From SCUN01 sp964355365 (GTDB lineage Bacteria; Acidobacteriota; Vicinamibacteria; Vicinamibacterales; SCN-69-37): 21,891 nt of DNA. The translations under genes were made by a program, and so were the position numbers. The notes under the pieces are model-generated. The model searched no databases. It worked only from the letters and a program-made list of their open reading frames with translations, and was not told the origin of the DNA. The stretch is taken from assembly GCA_964355365.1 (NCBI GenBank), contig CAYHEX010000032.1, positions 1-21,891 of the forward strand, read 5' to 3'. Shown one piece after another: positions 13,347 through 21,775 of the stretch. Numbering within the stretch: the stretch's first letter is position 1; each line of letters begins with the position of its first letter.

Positions 13347-14408
13347 GTGACCGTCGTTCCAAGCAGACGTTTCCCTGTGCGCAGACCCGCTGTCGTCGTT
13401 GTTGCTCTCTGTGTGTTCGCCTCGTTCGCGGGTTGCGGATCCGGCTCGCCCACACGCCCGTCCTCCTCGACAGCGGTAACGGCGCCTGTCGGTGGCGTCG
13501 CGCAGTTCTCGGTGAGCCCGATTGAGAATCCCGTCGCCGGCGCGCTCACGGCGCTGGGCAATCTGAATCCGCCGGGACACACGCTGCCAACCGATCACGT
13601 CTATTTCTACCAACGGAGTCTGGCTGGTCCCGGCAGTCCGTTTGATGGATCCACGCGCACCGTGCGCGCGCCGGCGCGGGCCGCCGTCAAGTTTGTGATC
13701 AACGGCTCCGGCGGCGAGGTCAGCATGGGATTTGCCGCAACGTCGACGTTCATCTACTACCTCGATCACTTCACGCCACGAGCCGGGTTGTCTGTGGGCA
13801 CGGTGGTCGAAGCCGGCGAGACGATCGGCACTACCAATACGACATTGGATCTCGGCGCGTACGATCTGTCGCAGCCGCTCATCGGGTTCGCGTCACCAGC
13901 GCGCTATCCCGACACCACCCGGTACGCCGTGTCGCCGTGGAAGTACTTCACGGAGCCTCTGCGCTCAGACCTCTACGCGAAGATCTACCGCACGCCCGGC
14001 GCGGCCGATCGTGACGGCCGCATCGACATTGACGTCGCCGGCCGGCTGGTGGGCGCGTGGTACGACACGTCGGTGCCCATGACGACGGACGCGTCAGGTC
14101 CGGCGAACTGGGCGAAGGCGTTGTCGTTTGCGTACGACTACTTCGATCCGTCGCTCGTGCGCATTTCAATCGGCGGCACGATCGCGCCGGCGGGCGTGTG
14201 GGCGATCGAGGCCGGCGCCCCACGGCCGGCCGACGTGTCAACCGCATCGGGCCAGGTGAACTATCGGTTGTCGCACCCGGACGGTCGCCCGTACGGACTC
14301 ATGCTGGTCGAAATGACGTCGGCCACAGGGATCCGCGTCGAAGTGCTCCCGGGTTCCACTGCAACGTCGGCAGCATTCAGCGCCAACGCTCGCACGTACG
14401 TTCGTTAG
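13347..14408 (+). CDS. Lipoprotein with a degenerate M23 (lysostaphin-type)-like domain
   Basis: A 353-aa predicted lipoprotein, GTG start, signal VVVVALCVFASFAGC with Cys30. After a Ser/Thr/Pro-rich spacer, residues ~65-200 follow the order of an M23 peptidase: GHTLPTDHVYFYQ (H78, D83, H84) where the first zinc-binding His/Asp usually sit, RTVRAPARAAV like the TPVYAPADGTV strand, YYLDHF like the Y-x-H-L strand, and GTVVEAGETIGTT like GDxVxxGQxIG. The final HxHFE motif is replaced by LDLGAYD, so an active peptidase is unlikely. The C-terminal ~130 residues (VAGRLVGAWYDTSVP, YFDPSLVRISIGG) form an unassigned beta-rich domain. It may bind rather than cut peptidoglycan. A later GTG at 13377 is an alternative start that would still keep the signal peptide. 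Confidence 0.65.
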   Translation: MTVVPSRRFPVRRPAVVVVALCVFASFAGCGSGSPTRPSSSTAVTAPVGGVAQFSVSPIENPVAGALTALGNLNPPGHTLPTDHVYFYQRSLAGPGSPFDGSTRTVRAPARAAVKFVINGSGGEVSMGFAATSTFIYYLDHFTPRAGLSVGTVVEAGETIGTTNTTLDLGAYDLSQPLIGFASPARYPDTTRYAVSPWKYFTEPLRSDLYAKIYRTPGAADRDGRIDIDVAGRLVGAWYDTSVPMTTDASGPANWAKALSFAYDYFDPSLVRISIGGTIAPAGVWAIEAGAPRPADVSTASGQVNYRLSHPDGRPYGLMLVEMTSATGIRVEVLPGSTATSAAFSANARTYVR

Positions 14409-14431
14409 GTCGGGCCGCGTCAACGCAAAAA

Positions 14432-14463
14432 GGAAGGGCGGCCGATGTTCCGGCCGCCCTTCC
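14432..14463 (-). terminator. Intrinsic terminator of the M14 peptidase transcript
   Basis: A perfect 13-bp GC-rich stem (14432-14444 with 14451-14463) and a 6-nt loop, followed on the minus strand by five T residues (A tract at 14427-14431). It lies about 86 nt past the M14 stop. On the plus strand the same hairpin lies 24 nt after the lipoprotein stop but lacks a T tract downstream, so it should act mainly on the minus-strand message. Confidence 0.85.
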
Positions 14464-14469
14464 GAAGTC

Positions 14470-14491
14470 TCGCGGACCTGAAGGTCCGCGA
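14470..14491. repeat. Short palindrome, possible REP-like element
   Basis: A 9-bp perfect inverted repeat (TCGCGGACC and GGTCCGCGA) around a TGAA loop, 6 bp after the terminator hairpin. No T run follows on either strand, so it is not a typical terminator. It may be one copy of a dispersed palindromic repeat; only one copy is in this window. Confidence 0.5.
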
Positions 14492-14493
14492 CT

Positions 14494-14549
14494 ACTTATT
14501 ACTTGCCACTTGCCACTTTGTTTCTGCCTTCTGCCTTGTGCCTTCTGCC
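14494..14549. repeat. Heptanucleotide tandem array
   Basis: Eight consecutive 7-bp units in one phase: ACTTATT, ACTTGCC, ACTTGCC, ACTTTGT, TTCTGCC, TTCTGCC, TTGTGCC, TTCTGCC. The next heptamer (TTACTTA) starts with the complement of the M14 stop codon, so the array ends exactly at the stop. On the minus strand the units read GGCAGAA or GGCAAGT. The heptamer TTCTGCC is shared with the array at 10908-10935. The whole 141-bp gap at 14409-14549 thus holds a terminator, a palindrome and this array. Confidence 0.9.
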
Positions 14550-17500
14550 TTACTTAAGGTCATTCCAGTTCAACATCGCATTGAACCACAGCATGTAGTT
14601 GCCGTGCGGTTCGTTGCGCCAGAACGGACGGTTCGCGAACATCACGATGTGGCCCTTGCCGAGCGGCGCGTCCACGAGGACGGCCTTGCCCGTCAGGTTC
14701 TCGCCGCCGACCAGTTCGCCGGACAGGAGCAGATCCGTTGCGCTGTTCGGATACGAGAGCAGCACCTTCGGCCCGAGATTCGCCGCTGACGCCGCCGGCG
14801 CCGCCGCAGCGCCGCCGCCACGTCCGCCACCGCCGCCACCCGCGCGACCACCACCACCGCCCGCCGGAGCACCCGCTGCACCAGCCGGGGCACCGCCGCG
14901 GCCGCCGCCGGGTCCACCACCCGCGAAGCCCGCACCGCCGCCACGCGGCGGCATCGAGCCCATCGGCAACGGCGCCGGGCTGCCGTCAAGCGTCGTCAAC
15001 TGCGGTGCGGCTGCCATCGGCTGCAGATTGCCGCCGCCAACGCCCGGAGGCAACGCGCCGCCGCGACCGCCACCAGCACCGAAGCTCGCGCCGACCTGCA
15101 TCGCCGGTCCGCCCTTGATCAGTACCGCGAGCGCGGTCTGGTCGTAGCCGTAGAGAATCGGGCTGCTCTTGTCGCCGAGTAACGTCTTCATCACCGAGCC
15201 GGGCACGAGCGTGCCCGGTGTGTCGGCGATGTTCACGCCGGGCGCCATGTTGTAGTTCACCAGGGCCTCCGTCGTCTGGCCCTCGGTGATCAACATGCCG
15301 CCGTCCATGACGAACTTCTGCAACTCGGCGAAGCCGTCTCGCCCAAGGCCGCCGCGGCGGTCGTCGGTCTGATCCGGCGAGCCGACGTTTGGCGTGATCG
15401 CCGTCTTCTTGTACGGCTGCGGTTCCCCGCCCGTGGGCATTTCGCCGCCGGCAATCTGCACCGACGCGCCCGGATAGAGGATCACGTCAAAGCGCGCCCG
15501 CAGGTTGCCCTTCCGCACTTCGTTGTCACCGAAGTAGGTGAACGGCACGCCGAGCTTGTCGAGGCCCATGCGCGTCCAGCCTTCTTCCTGCGTGTTCTGC
15601 CAGCTGTGGATGTAGCCCACGCGCGGCAGGTCCATCTCGTGCGTCGTCACACCCGCCGGCAGCGCGTCAACCGCCCACGCCTGCAGCCCATGCTCGCGGA
15701 TCGAGGCATCGAGCGTCGCGCGGTTCGCATTCGGAATGACGAACGCGCCCGCCGCGAAGTGGTGGCCGCCCATGTCGAACGCCTGCTCGGCTGCCATCAT
15801 CTTCACGCCCGCGTTCTTGATGCGGAACGTGATGAGCGACGTGTCGGCCGTGTGATCCACGATGATCGTCGCGCCCGTGCCCGTCACCGCGCCCGGCGCC
15901 TTCGCGTCGGCCGTCAGCGTCGTCATCGCGCCGTCGAGCACGGACTTGTCGTCCACGCGCTTCACAGTCACGTTGTGCAGCAGCGGAATCGCCCAGCCCG
16001 TATCGTCGTACGGGCGCGGGTTGTCGGCCGGATACCACTGCACCCCGAGATACATCTCGACGATGCCGCGGTACGGCTGATCCATACGGACGACGTAGTC
16101 GCCGGCGGCGACGTCGATCGTGCCGGCCTTAAACGCCGCTGACGCGATGCTCACGTCCGCGCCTTCGTTGCGGAGCAGATTGACGAGTTTGGCGACGGCG
16201 CCCTTGCCGCGCTGCCCGGCGGGAATCACGTAAGCGTGCGGGGCGATGGACTTGCCCCCCTCGACCGCGTTCTTCATCTTCGACCAGTAGTTATCGAGGT
16301 ACAGCTCTTTGTTCTTGGCCACGTGGCTGAGCGACAGCAACACGCCCGACTGCTGCATGTTCACGTTGCTGCGCGAGTTCCACTTCACGTCGCCCGGACT
16401 CGGATTCTGGCGGTACCACTCGCGGCTGTTGGCCGGCGGCGTGCTGATCTGCGCGCCGTTCGCGCCGATGTTGCCGCCGCTCTGCGTCTCGTAGAAGCGG
16501 CCGATCGCGTTGTGCGTGACGCCGATCCAGAACATGTAGTTGGGCACCCAGCCATCGTAGAAGTTGAAGGTCCACACGCCGGGCACGCCGCGCTTGGTCA
16601 TTTCGAGGACGTCGTTCTGGGCGAGCATCCACCACTCGCTCACCTGAATCGGATCCACGATCGGGTTGTACGGGCCGGTGCCCGTTGACGAGTACAACAG
16701 GTTCGCCGACTCATGCAGGTCGTGCAGCACCTGCGGATGCAGGTCGAGGAACGCCTTAAGCACGTTCTGCGTGAGCGCGAGGCCCTTGCCGATCCCGTCG
16801 CGGTTGTTGTCGTGCGCGACGTATTTGCCCCAGTACACCATCGACGGCGGCACCTGCGCCGGCGTCGCGCGCACGGCGCGCTGGTTGTCCACCTGGCGAT
16901 CGTGGCCGTCCACTTCGGTCGTCGGCGTGAGCACCGTGATCACGTTGTTGCGGATGTTCTGAATGAACGGTGACTCTTCGACGGCCAGACGATAGGCGAG
17001 TTCCATCAGCATCTCGGGTGAACCGGTTTCTCCCGAGTGGATGCTGCCGGTCGCCCAGTAGATCGGCTTACCGGTGGCGATGAGCACCTTCGCCTGCGCG
17101 TCGGTCGTCTTGCGCGGATCGGTGAGCTGCGCCGTGATCTGCTTGTACTTGTCGAGCGACTTGATCGTCAGCTCGTCGGCGATGGCACACGCGCGTGTGT
17201 CGCGGCCTTCTTCCGTCTTGCCGATCGACCAGCACGTGACGCGCGCGGACGCCGCGTCAACGGCATCGAGATACTTGTAGATGTCGGCGGAGTATGTGAG
17301 GTTGCCGTTCTCACCGGCGATGTAACCGAGCGTCTTGATCATGGTGGGCACGGTGGCCGACGCCGGGAGGTGATCGATGAGCTCGGTCAGGATGCGCTTG
17401 TCGGGCGTGTTGTCGATGATGCGCTTCGTGTATTCGGCGTCGTTGACTTGCGCGCCTTTCGGAGCAGCGGGCTTGGCTTGACGGGCGGTCAGTGCGGTCG

Positions 17501-17576
17501 CGCTCAGGACAACAGCAGTCGTGACGCCCAGCGCCAGCCAGCCGCGGAGCGAATGACGGTTCTTCAGAGTAGACAT
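14550..17576 (-). CDS. Large exported M14-family zinc carboxypeptidase-like protein with Gly-rich linker
   Basis: A 1008-aa exported protein with signal peptide (RGWLALGVTTAVVLSATALTA). The N-terminal M14 metallocarboxypeptidase domain (about residues 50-400) has zinc ligands H180 and E183 in SIHSGETGSPEM and H288 in LHDLHESAN. After a central beta-rich region, residues ~670-825 (WTRMGLDKLGVPFTYFGDNEVRKG, FVMDGGMLITEG) resemble a glutamine-amidotransferase-like fold. A low-complexity Gly/Ala/Pro/Arg segment (~828-936) interrupts it before a final domain (LLSYPNSATDLLLSG to the end). This layout is familiar from Acidobacteriota and Bacteroidota secreted M14 peptidases, probably acting on peptides in the periplasm or outside. 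The ATG at 17576 has GAGGGA about 9 nt upstream. It is monocistronic and ends at an intrinsic terminator. Confidence 0.92.
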   Translation of the reverse strand: MSTLKNRHSLRGWLALGVTTAVVLSATALTARQAKPAAPKGAQVNDAEYTKRIIDNTPDKRILTELIDHLPASATVPTMIKTLGYIAGENGNLTYSADIYKYLDAVDAASARVTCWSIGKTEEGRDTRACAIADELTIKSLDKYKQITAQLTDPRKTTDAQAKVLIATGKPIYWATGSIHSGETGSPEMLMELAYRLAVEESPFIQNIRNNVITVLTPTTEVDGHDRQVDNQRAVRATPAQVPPSMVYWGKYVAHDNNRDGIGKGLALTQNVLKAFLDLHPQVLHDLHESANLLYSSTGTGPYNPIVDPIQVSEWWMLAQNDVLEMTKRGVPGVWTFNFYDGWVPNYMFWIGVTHNAIGRFYETQSGGNIGANGAQISTPPANSREWYRQNPSPGDVKWNSRSNVNMQQSGVLLSLSHVAKNKELYLDNYWSKMKNAVEGGKSIAPHAYVIPAGQRGKGAVAKLVNLLRNEGADVSIASAAFKAGTIDVAAGDYVVRMDQPYRGIVEMYLGVQWYPADNPRPYDDTGWAIPLLHNVTVKRVDDKSVLDGAMTTLTADAKAPGAVTGTGATIIVDHTADTSLITFRIKNAGVKMMAAEQAFDMGGHHFAAGAFVIPNANRATLDASIREHGLQAWAVDALPAGVTTHEMDLPRVGYIHSWQNTQEEGWTRMGLDKLGVPFTYFGDNEVRKGNLRARFDVILYPGASVQIAGGEMPTGGEPQPYKKTAITPNVGSPDQTDDRRGGLGRDGFAELQKFVMDGGMLITEGQTTEALVNYNMAPGVNIADTPGTLVPGSVMKTLLGDKSSPILYGYDQTALAVLIKGGPAMQVGASFGAGGGRGGALPPGVGGGNLQPMAAAPQLTTLDGSPAPLPMGSMPPRGGGAGFAGGGPGGGRGGAPAGAAGAPAGGGGGRAGGGGGGRGGGAAAAPAASAANLGPKVLLSYPNSATDLLLSGELVGGENLTGKAVLVDAPLGKGHIVMFANRPFWRNEPHGNYMLWFNAMLNWNDLK

Positions 17577-17645
17577 AGGCGGGATCCCTCGTGGCCTCGG
17601 CGCCCATGACTTCGCTCGGGCGCGGAAAACCGGTCACATATTACA

Positions 17646-18155
17646 GTGAAGGACGTGCTGACAGTGGATTCGATCGAAGAGGCCTGCCTGCGCTCGCGCG
17701 GGGGATCGTATGGCTCGTGGCCGTGGACGCGGAGGATGCTGGCCCGGGCCGACGAACAGTTCCGGGGAGTATGGCGCGAGCTCACGCTCGACGAGAACGC
17801 GGCGCTCGATATCCGGCTGCCGCATCACGCCGGCGAGCCCTGCAAGGGCGATCAGCTGACGCTCGTCGCCGACCAGGGCGCCTCCGTGCGCGAGGCCGCC
17901 GCCGCGCTCGCCGCGCTCGGCGAGGCCTACGCGCGCAACAACCCCTCATGCGCGGAACGCCTCGGCTTCGCCACCGACGCGCCGTTCACCCGCGTCGTCC
18001 TCTGCGCGGCGCCGCTCGACTGGGAGGAATACGCGAAGGTCGCACCACACGCCGGGGCGTACTACTGCATCGATGGGTTTCACCGACTCGTGGCGTGGGC
18101 GGCAGCCGGGCGGCTGACGAAGGACGCGACGATAACGGCGTGGATCGCTGGCTAG
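17646..18155 (+). CDS. DUF6309-like small protein with a ParB-like xDGFHR motif
   Basis: A 169-aa soluble protein. Its layout (RRMLARADEQFRGVWRELTL, ALDIRLPHHAGE, AAAALAALGEAYARNNPSC, RVVLCAAPLDWEEYAKV, YYCIDGFHRLVAWAAAGRL) is similar to DUF6309 proteins that I know from actinobacterial natural-product clusters. The IDGFHRLVAWAAAG segment (about residues 142-155) resembles the nucleotide-binding motif of ParB/Srx folds, but no function is established. Three GTG starts are possible (17646, 17655, 17664); AAGGA at 17650-17654 favours 17664, and the longest form is given. The stop TAG shares the palindrome CTAG with the stop of the opposing gene. Family assignment is from memory of the pattern and is uncertain. 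Confidence 0.65.
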   Translation: MKDVLTVDSIEEACLRSRGGSYGSWPWTRRMLARADEQFRGVWRELTLDENAALDIRLPHHAGEPCKGDQLTLVADQGASVREAAAALAALGEAYARNNPSCAERLGFATDAPFTRVVLCAAPLDWEEYAKVAPHAGAYYCIDGFHRLVAWAAAGRLTKDATITAWIAG

Positions 18156-19888
18156 CCGCCGCCGAGCTTCAGATCAAACACCTTCTTCTCGCCGACACCG
18201 ATCGTCACTTCCGCTGAATTCGCGACGAGATCGCGTAGGAATGTGCGGTTCTGCAAGTCACCCTCCTCGAGTTCGGTGATCGCGGCGACGCGATAACTCC
18301 CGGGCGGCAGACCGCTGAATGTGTATCGACCCGAGGCATCAGGACGCGCGGACTTGATGCGGCGCGAGTTCCAGATCCAATACCGCTCGTCGGACGGCAG
18401 CGCAACGACGAACACGTCATTGCCGGCCTTTCCATTGGCGAGCTCGATACGTCCCGACAGCTCACTCGGCGTGTCGGTGAACGTCACGGTGAACTCCGGC
18501 AGCGGCTGCCCCTCGGCGACCACGATCGGCAGGTCGGTGACGTCGCGATCCCCCATCAACACCGACGTCATCGTCCAGAAGGGTTCCCCCGGCTTTGCGG
18601 TGGATGGCACCGACACACCCAATCGAAACTCGCCGGGCTGCATGTCGCGCAAGGCGAATGAGCCGTCGGCGTTCATCGCCGCGCCGGCCGAAGGGTTGCG
18701 TCCCGTACGCCGTGTCGGCGATGTGACGACACGCGCACGTGTTGGATCCGGTGGCGGTAACGCGCTGCCTTGAAACACGACGCGGCCCGTGATCGACAGC
18801 GCGGGCCGCAGTTCGATGCGCACGTCAGTCACATCGCGATCGACGATCGTCACCGGCGCCTCGCCCCACTGCGGCGACGTCGCGCCGATCGTGCGCGCGA
18901 TGACCACGTAGTCGCCCGGCGTCTGATTCGAGAATGACGCGCGTCCACCCGTCACGCCTGGCCGGACCAGCAATTGCGTCAGGCCGCCCACGGCCGCGCG
19001 CGGCCGGACTTCAAATTCCACCATCGGCGGCGTGGCGTCCGGCCCCTGGACGATGACCGACATCGTCGCGCGCGTCTGCCACGGCAGATGCAAATCGACG
19101 TCGGCGCGCTCCTCGCCGGCCGTCAACCGCACGCGTGTCGACGCGAGCGGATCGACCGTGTCACCGTAGAACGTCGGCGCGAGATTCACGAGCGGTCGCT
19201 CGGCTCCCGCCAGCGCCGGGCGCGGGTCGGTGCTGATCGCGCGCGAACTCCGCTGGCCGGTCTGGCCGAACACCTCGCGCAACTCGGCATCGCTCGGCCG
19301 ACGGGCCGCGTCGGCCTGGCCGGTCCGAAACGACTGCACGCCGACGATGTACTCGTCTGCCGCGAGACCGTAGACGCGGTAGGCGCCGCGATCGTCACTC
19401 AGCACGGCGCCGCTGCTCGAGCGCGACACCGTCTGCAATTCGACCTCGCCGCCCAGCCGCGTCACGATCCGATACACCTCGACCGCAGCACCGACAACCG
19501 GCCGCCCTTTCTCGTCGAGGACCCGACCGGCAATCACCGCGCCGCGCGCCATGCGCAGCACGATATTCTCGATACGATCGCCGTCTTTGACCGTCAGGCC
19601 GGCCCCAGGTCGGCCGGGACGTTTGGCGCCGTAGTTGACCGGCGGATACGCGCCCTTCTCCGCGCGAATCTCGTAACGCGCCGCGGGCATCTCGGTGACG
19701 CTGAACCGGCCCTGATCGTCGGTGATCGCCGTGCGGTTCGTGCGCGTGTCGCCTTCAAAGACCACCGACACGCGTCGCATCGGCTTGCCTTGATCGTCGA
19801 CGACCGTCCCCGAAATCGATGCGCCGGTCTGCGCGTGTAGCGACACGCTGCACCACAACAGCAGGAACCATCGCAGCCACCGCCGCAT
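18152..19888 (-). CDS. Exported carboxypeptidase-regulatory-like domain protein (578 aa)
   Basis: An extracytoplasmic protein built from Ig-like carboxypeptidase regulatory (CarboxypepD_reg) repeats. After the signal peptide (RRWLRWFLLLWCSVSLHAQ) the first repeat reads ASISGTVVDDQGKPMRRVSVVFEG and TDDQGRFSVTEMPAARYEIRAEK, and the second GAVIAGRVLDEKGRPVVGAAVEV with SDDRGAYRVYGL. Later repeats include ITGRVVFQGSALPPP and ASGRYTFSGLPPGSYRV near the C-terminus. Such proteins are thought to bind carbohydrate or other surface ligands; no catalytic motif is seen. The upstream gene stop (TGA) overlaps this start as TGATG; a GTG 3 nt earlier is also possible. The pair is therefore translationally coupled. 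The stop overlaps that of the convergent DUF6309-like gene. Confidence 0.88.
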   Translation of the reverse strand: MRRWLRWFLLLWCSVSLHAQTGASISGTVVDDQGKPMRRVSVVFEGDTRTNRTAITDDQGRFSVTEMPAARYEIRAEKGAYPPVNYGAKRPGRPGAGLTVKDGDRIENIVLRMARGAVIAGRVLDEKGRPVVGAAVEVYRIVTRLGGEVELQTVSRSSSGAVLSDDRGAYRVYGLAADEYIVGVQSFRTGQADAARRPSDAELREVFGQTGQRSSRAISTDPRPALAGAERPLVNLAPTFYGDTVDPLASTRVRLTAGEERADVDLHLPWQTRATMSVIVQGPDATPPMVEFEVRPRAAVGGLTQLLVRPGVTGGRASFSNQTPGDYVVIARTIGATSPQWGEAPVTIVDRDVTDVRIELRPALSITGRVVFQGSALPPPDPTRARVVTSPTRRTGRNPSAGAAMNADGSFALRDMQPGEFRLGVSVPSTAKPGEPFWTMTSVLMGDRDVTDLPIVVAEGQPLPEFTVTFTDTPSELSGRIELANGKAGNDVFVVALPSDERYWIWNSRRIKSARPDASGRYTFSGLPPGSYRVAAITELEEGDLQNRTFLRDLVANSAEVTIGVGEKKVFDLKLGGG

Positions 19889-21756
19889 CACTTGACCGCC
19901 ACCACTTTCAGATTCTCGTTGCTGCTCTCACCGTCGCGCACCGTCACACGCTTGGCTACTTTCACTAGCCTGGCCAGCGTCTCGGGATCCTGCCAGTTGG
20001 CCGCCAGCTCATCGGAAATCGCGACCATGAAATACTCGCCTTCGAACATGGGAGGCGTACGGAACGAGCCATCCTGCCCAGCTCGCAGGCCGATGATGCG
20101 CGGCGAGGTCACGCCGAAATCCGTCCAGTCGTCAGCGCTGACAGGAAAGAACAGCACCATCGCCGAGGCAGAGGGCGCGTCATTCGATCCGTAGACGGTG
20201 CCGCCCACCGTGCCCGCGTGGTCAGTGAAGGTGATGACGACATCCGCCACATCAGTGCCAGCGAGCGCGAGTGGCGCGTCGATCAAACTGTGGCCCTGCC
20301 ACGTGATGCTCTTCACGGACCAGCCCGACGTCGCGCTGGCGCGCACGAAGTAATCACCCGGCAACAGACTCGGCAGCGCGAAGGTGCCGTCGGCCTTGAA
20401 CTCTCCGAACGGCGGATTGATCGACTGATACCCGTTCGCGCGCTCCGGCCACAGGCGGAACTGACGCCACTCGGCATCGGTCTCGGGCTTCTTCAGAGCG
20501 CCATCGAACTCCACGCGTCCGGTGACGCGCGGCCCCGACTTCAGTGTCACCAGGACGTTCTTCAGCGGCGCATTCGTGACCGACACCTTCTCGGTGGCGT
20601 GCAGCAGTGGCTCCACTGGAACGCCAGGCGGCGCGCTTCCGGGCCCACCGCCGAGCAACCGAACGGCCTCTGTGGCGCCTGACGACGCGATGACCAGTCG
20701 CTGTCCGGGCGCGAGCGGGGCGCGCACGACGCGAATGACGTAGTCGCCCGTCGGCACGCCGAAGAACGTGAACGCACCGGACGCGTCAGCGGTGGCCGTG
20801 GCGACGTCGAACAGCGGGAAATCGGCGAGGCCTGCAGACATCAAGTGCAACACGATGTTGGCCGGGGAACCGCCGAGCACGGAAAGCGTCCCGGAGATCG
20901 AATACGTCGGCACCGTGAGCAACTGCATGTCGATGCCGCCGTATTCCTGGCCGGACGCGAGCGTGAACATCGCGGCGCCGGCGGTGTAGGCCGTGCCGGC
21001 AAACGACGGCGGAATCGCGAGCCAGGGCACATCGACGGACGGCGCCTCCGTCACACCCGTCAACGACGACACGACGGTGCGCCCGCTCTTCGCCGCCACA
21101 CCGGATTCGAAGTTGAGCGACATCGGCGCGGTGCCTTCGCCCGTCATCGACCGCAGCCAGGCTTCCGGCGCGTCACCGGCAGAGAACGTGGTCGCGCCGG
21201 ACATCACCGTGGCCGGCACAAAGACGGAATACTCGCCGGGAATCATGCCGGCGATGCGGTACATGCCGCGATCGTCGGTGCGCGCCGAGCCGACGAACAT
21301 CATTTGTCGTTTGCCGGCCGCGAGCATGCGTTGCACAGCCCGAACGGGAATGTCGACGAGCGGCTCGCCGCCCTCGTCCACGATCGTGCCCGACAGCACG
21401 CCGTGCTTCCACATCGTGATGTCGGTGTTCGGCTTCCGCTCATGCTCGACGAGTTCGAGCACGCCAGCAGCTCCGTCCACACGTTTGCGGCCGTGCGCGC
21501 CGCTGACCCAGCCGGGCTTCGTTGCGTTGAGTGTGTATTTCCCGGCCGCAAGGTGATCGAAGAAGTAGCGGCCAAGATCGTCGGTCAGCACCCGCTGCGT
21601 GCTGTCGCGCGCGCCCTTCTCACCGAGCAGCGCGACGACGACCGCCGGCACGGGCGCACCCGCTGCGTCAAGGACGCGACCCAGGACGATGCCGTCAGTG
21701 GCCGGCGCCTGAGGCGCGGGCGCCTGAAACAGCAGGAGGCAAAGGAGCAGTGACAT
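19888..21756 (-). CDS. Exported carboxypeptidase-regulatory-like domain protein (622 aa)
   Basis: Second protein of the same type: signal peptide MSLLLCLLLFQAPAPQAPA, then repeated Ig-like blades, for example IVLGRVLDAAGAPVPAVVVAL with TDDLGRYFFDHLAAGKYTL, GVLSGTIVDEGGEPLVDIPV with TDDRGMYRIAGMIPGEYSV, and later ASGAFTFFGVPTGDYVIRV and GTVGGTVYGSNDAPSASA. The repeat spacing is similar to the downstream protein, so the two probably arose by duplication and act together. The ATG at 21756 is preferred; a TTG at 21762 adds two residues. The minus strand has TTAAAT 10 nt before the ATG and only a GGGA touching it, so leader and ribosome-site positions are unusual. No nearby TonB receptor or enzyme gene explains the ligand. 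Confidence 0.88.
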   Translation of the reverse strand: MSLLLCLLLFQAPAPQAPATDGIVLGRVLDAAGAPVPAVVVALLGEKGARDSTQRVLTDDLGRYFFDHLAAGKYTLNATKPGWVSGAHGRKRVDGAAGVLELVEHERKPNTDITMWKHGVLSGTIVDEGGEPLVDIPVRAVQRMLAAGKRQMMFVGSARTDDRGMYRIAGMIPGEYSVFVPATVMSGATTFSAGDAPEAWLRSMTGEGTAPMSLNFESGVAAKSGRTVVSSLTGVTEAPSVDVPWLAIPPSFAGTAYTAGAAMFTLASGQEYGGIDMQLLTVPTYSISGTLSVLGGSPANIVLHLMSAGLADFPLFDVATATADASGAFTFFGVPTGDYVIRVVRAPLAPGQRLVIASSGATEAVRLLGGGPGSAPPGVPVEPLLHATEKVSVTNAPLKNVLVTLKSGPRVTGRVEFDGALKKPETDAEWRQFRLWPERANGYQSINPPFGEFKADGTFALPSLLPGDYFVRASATSGWSVKSITWQGHSLIDAPLALAGTDVADVVITFTDHAGTVGGTVYGSNDAPSASAMVLFFPVSADDWTDFGVTSPRIIGLRAGQDGSFRTPPMFEGEYFMVAISDELAANWQDPETLARLVKVAKRVTVRDGESSNENLKVVAVK

Positions 21757-21775
21757 TCCCAAGGCTATTTAACAC

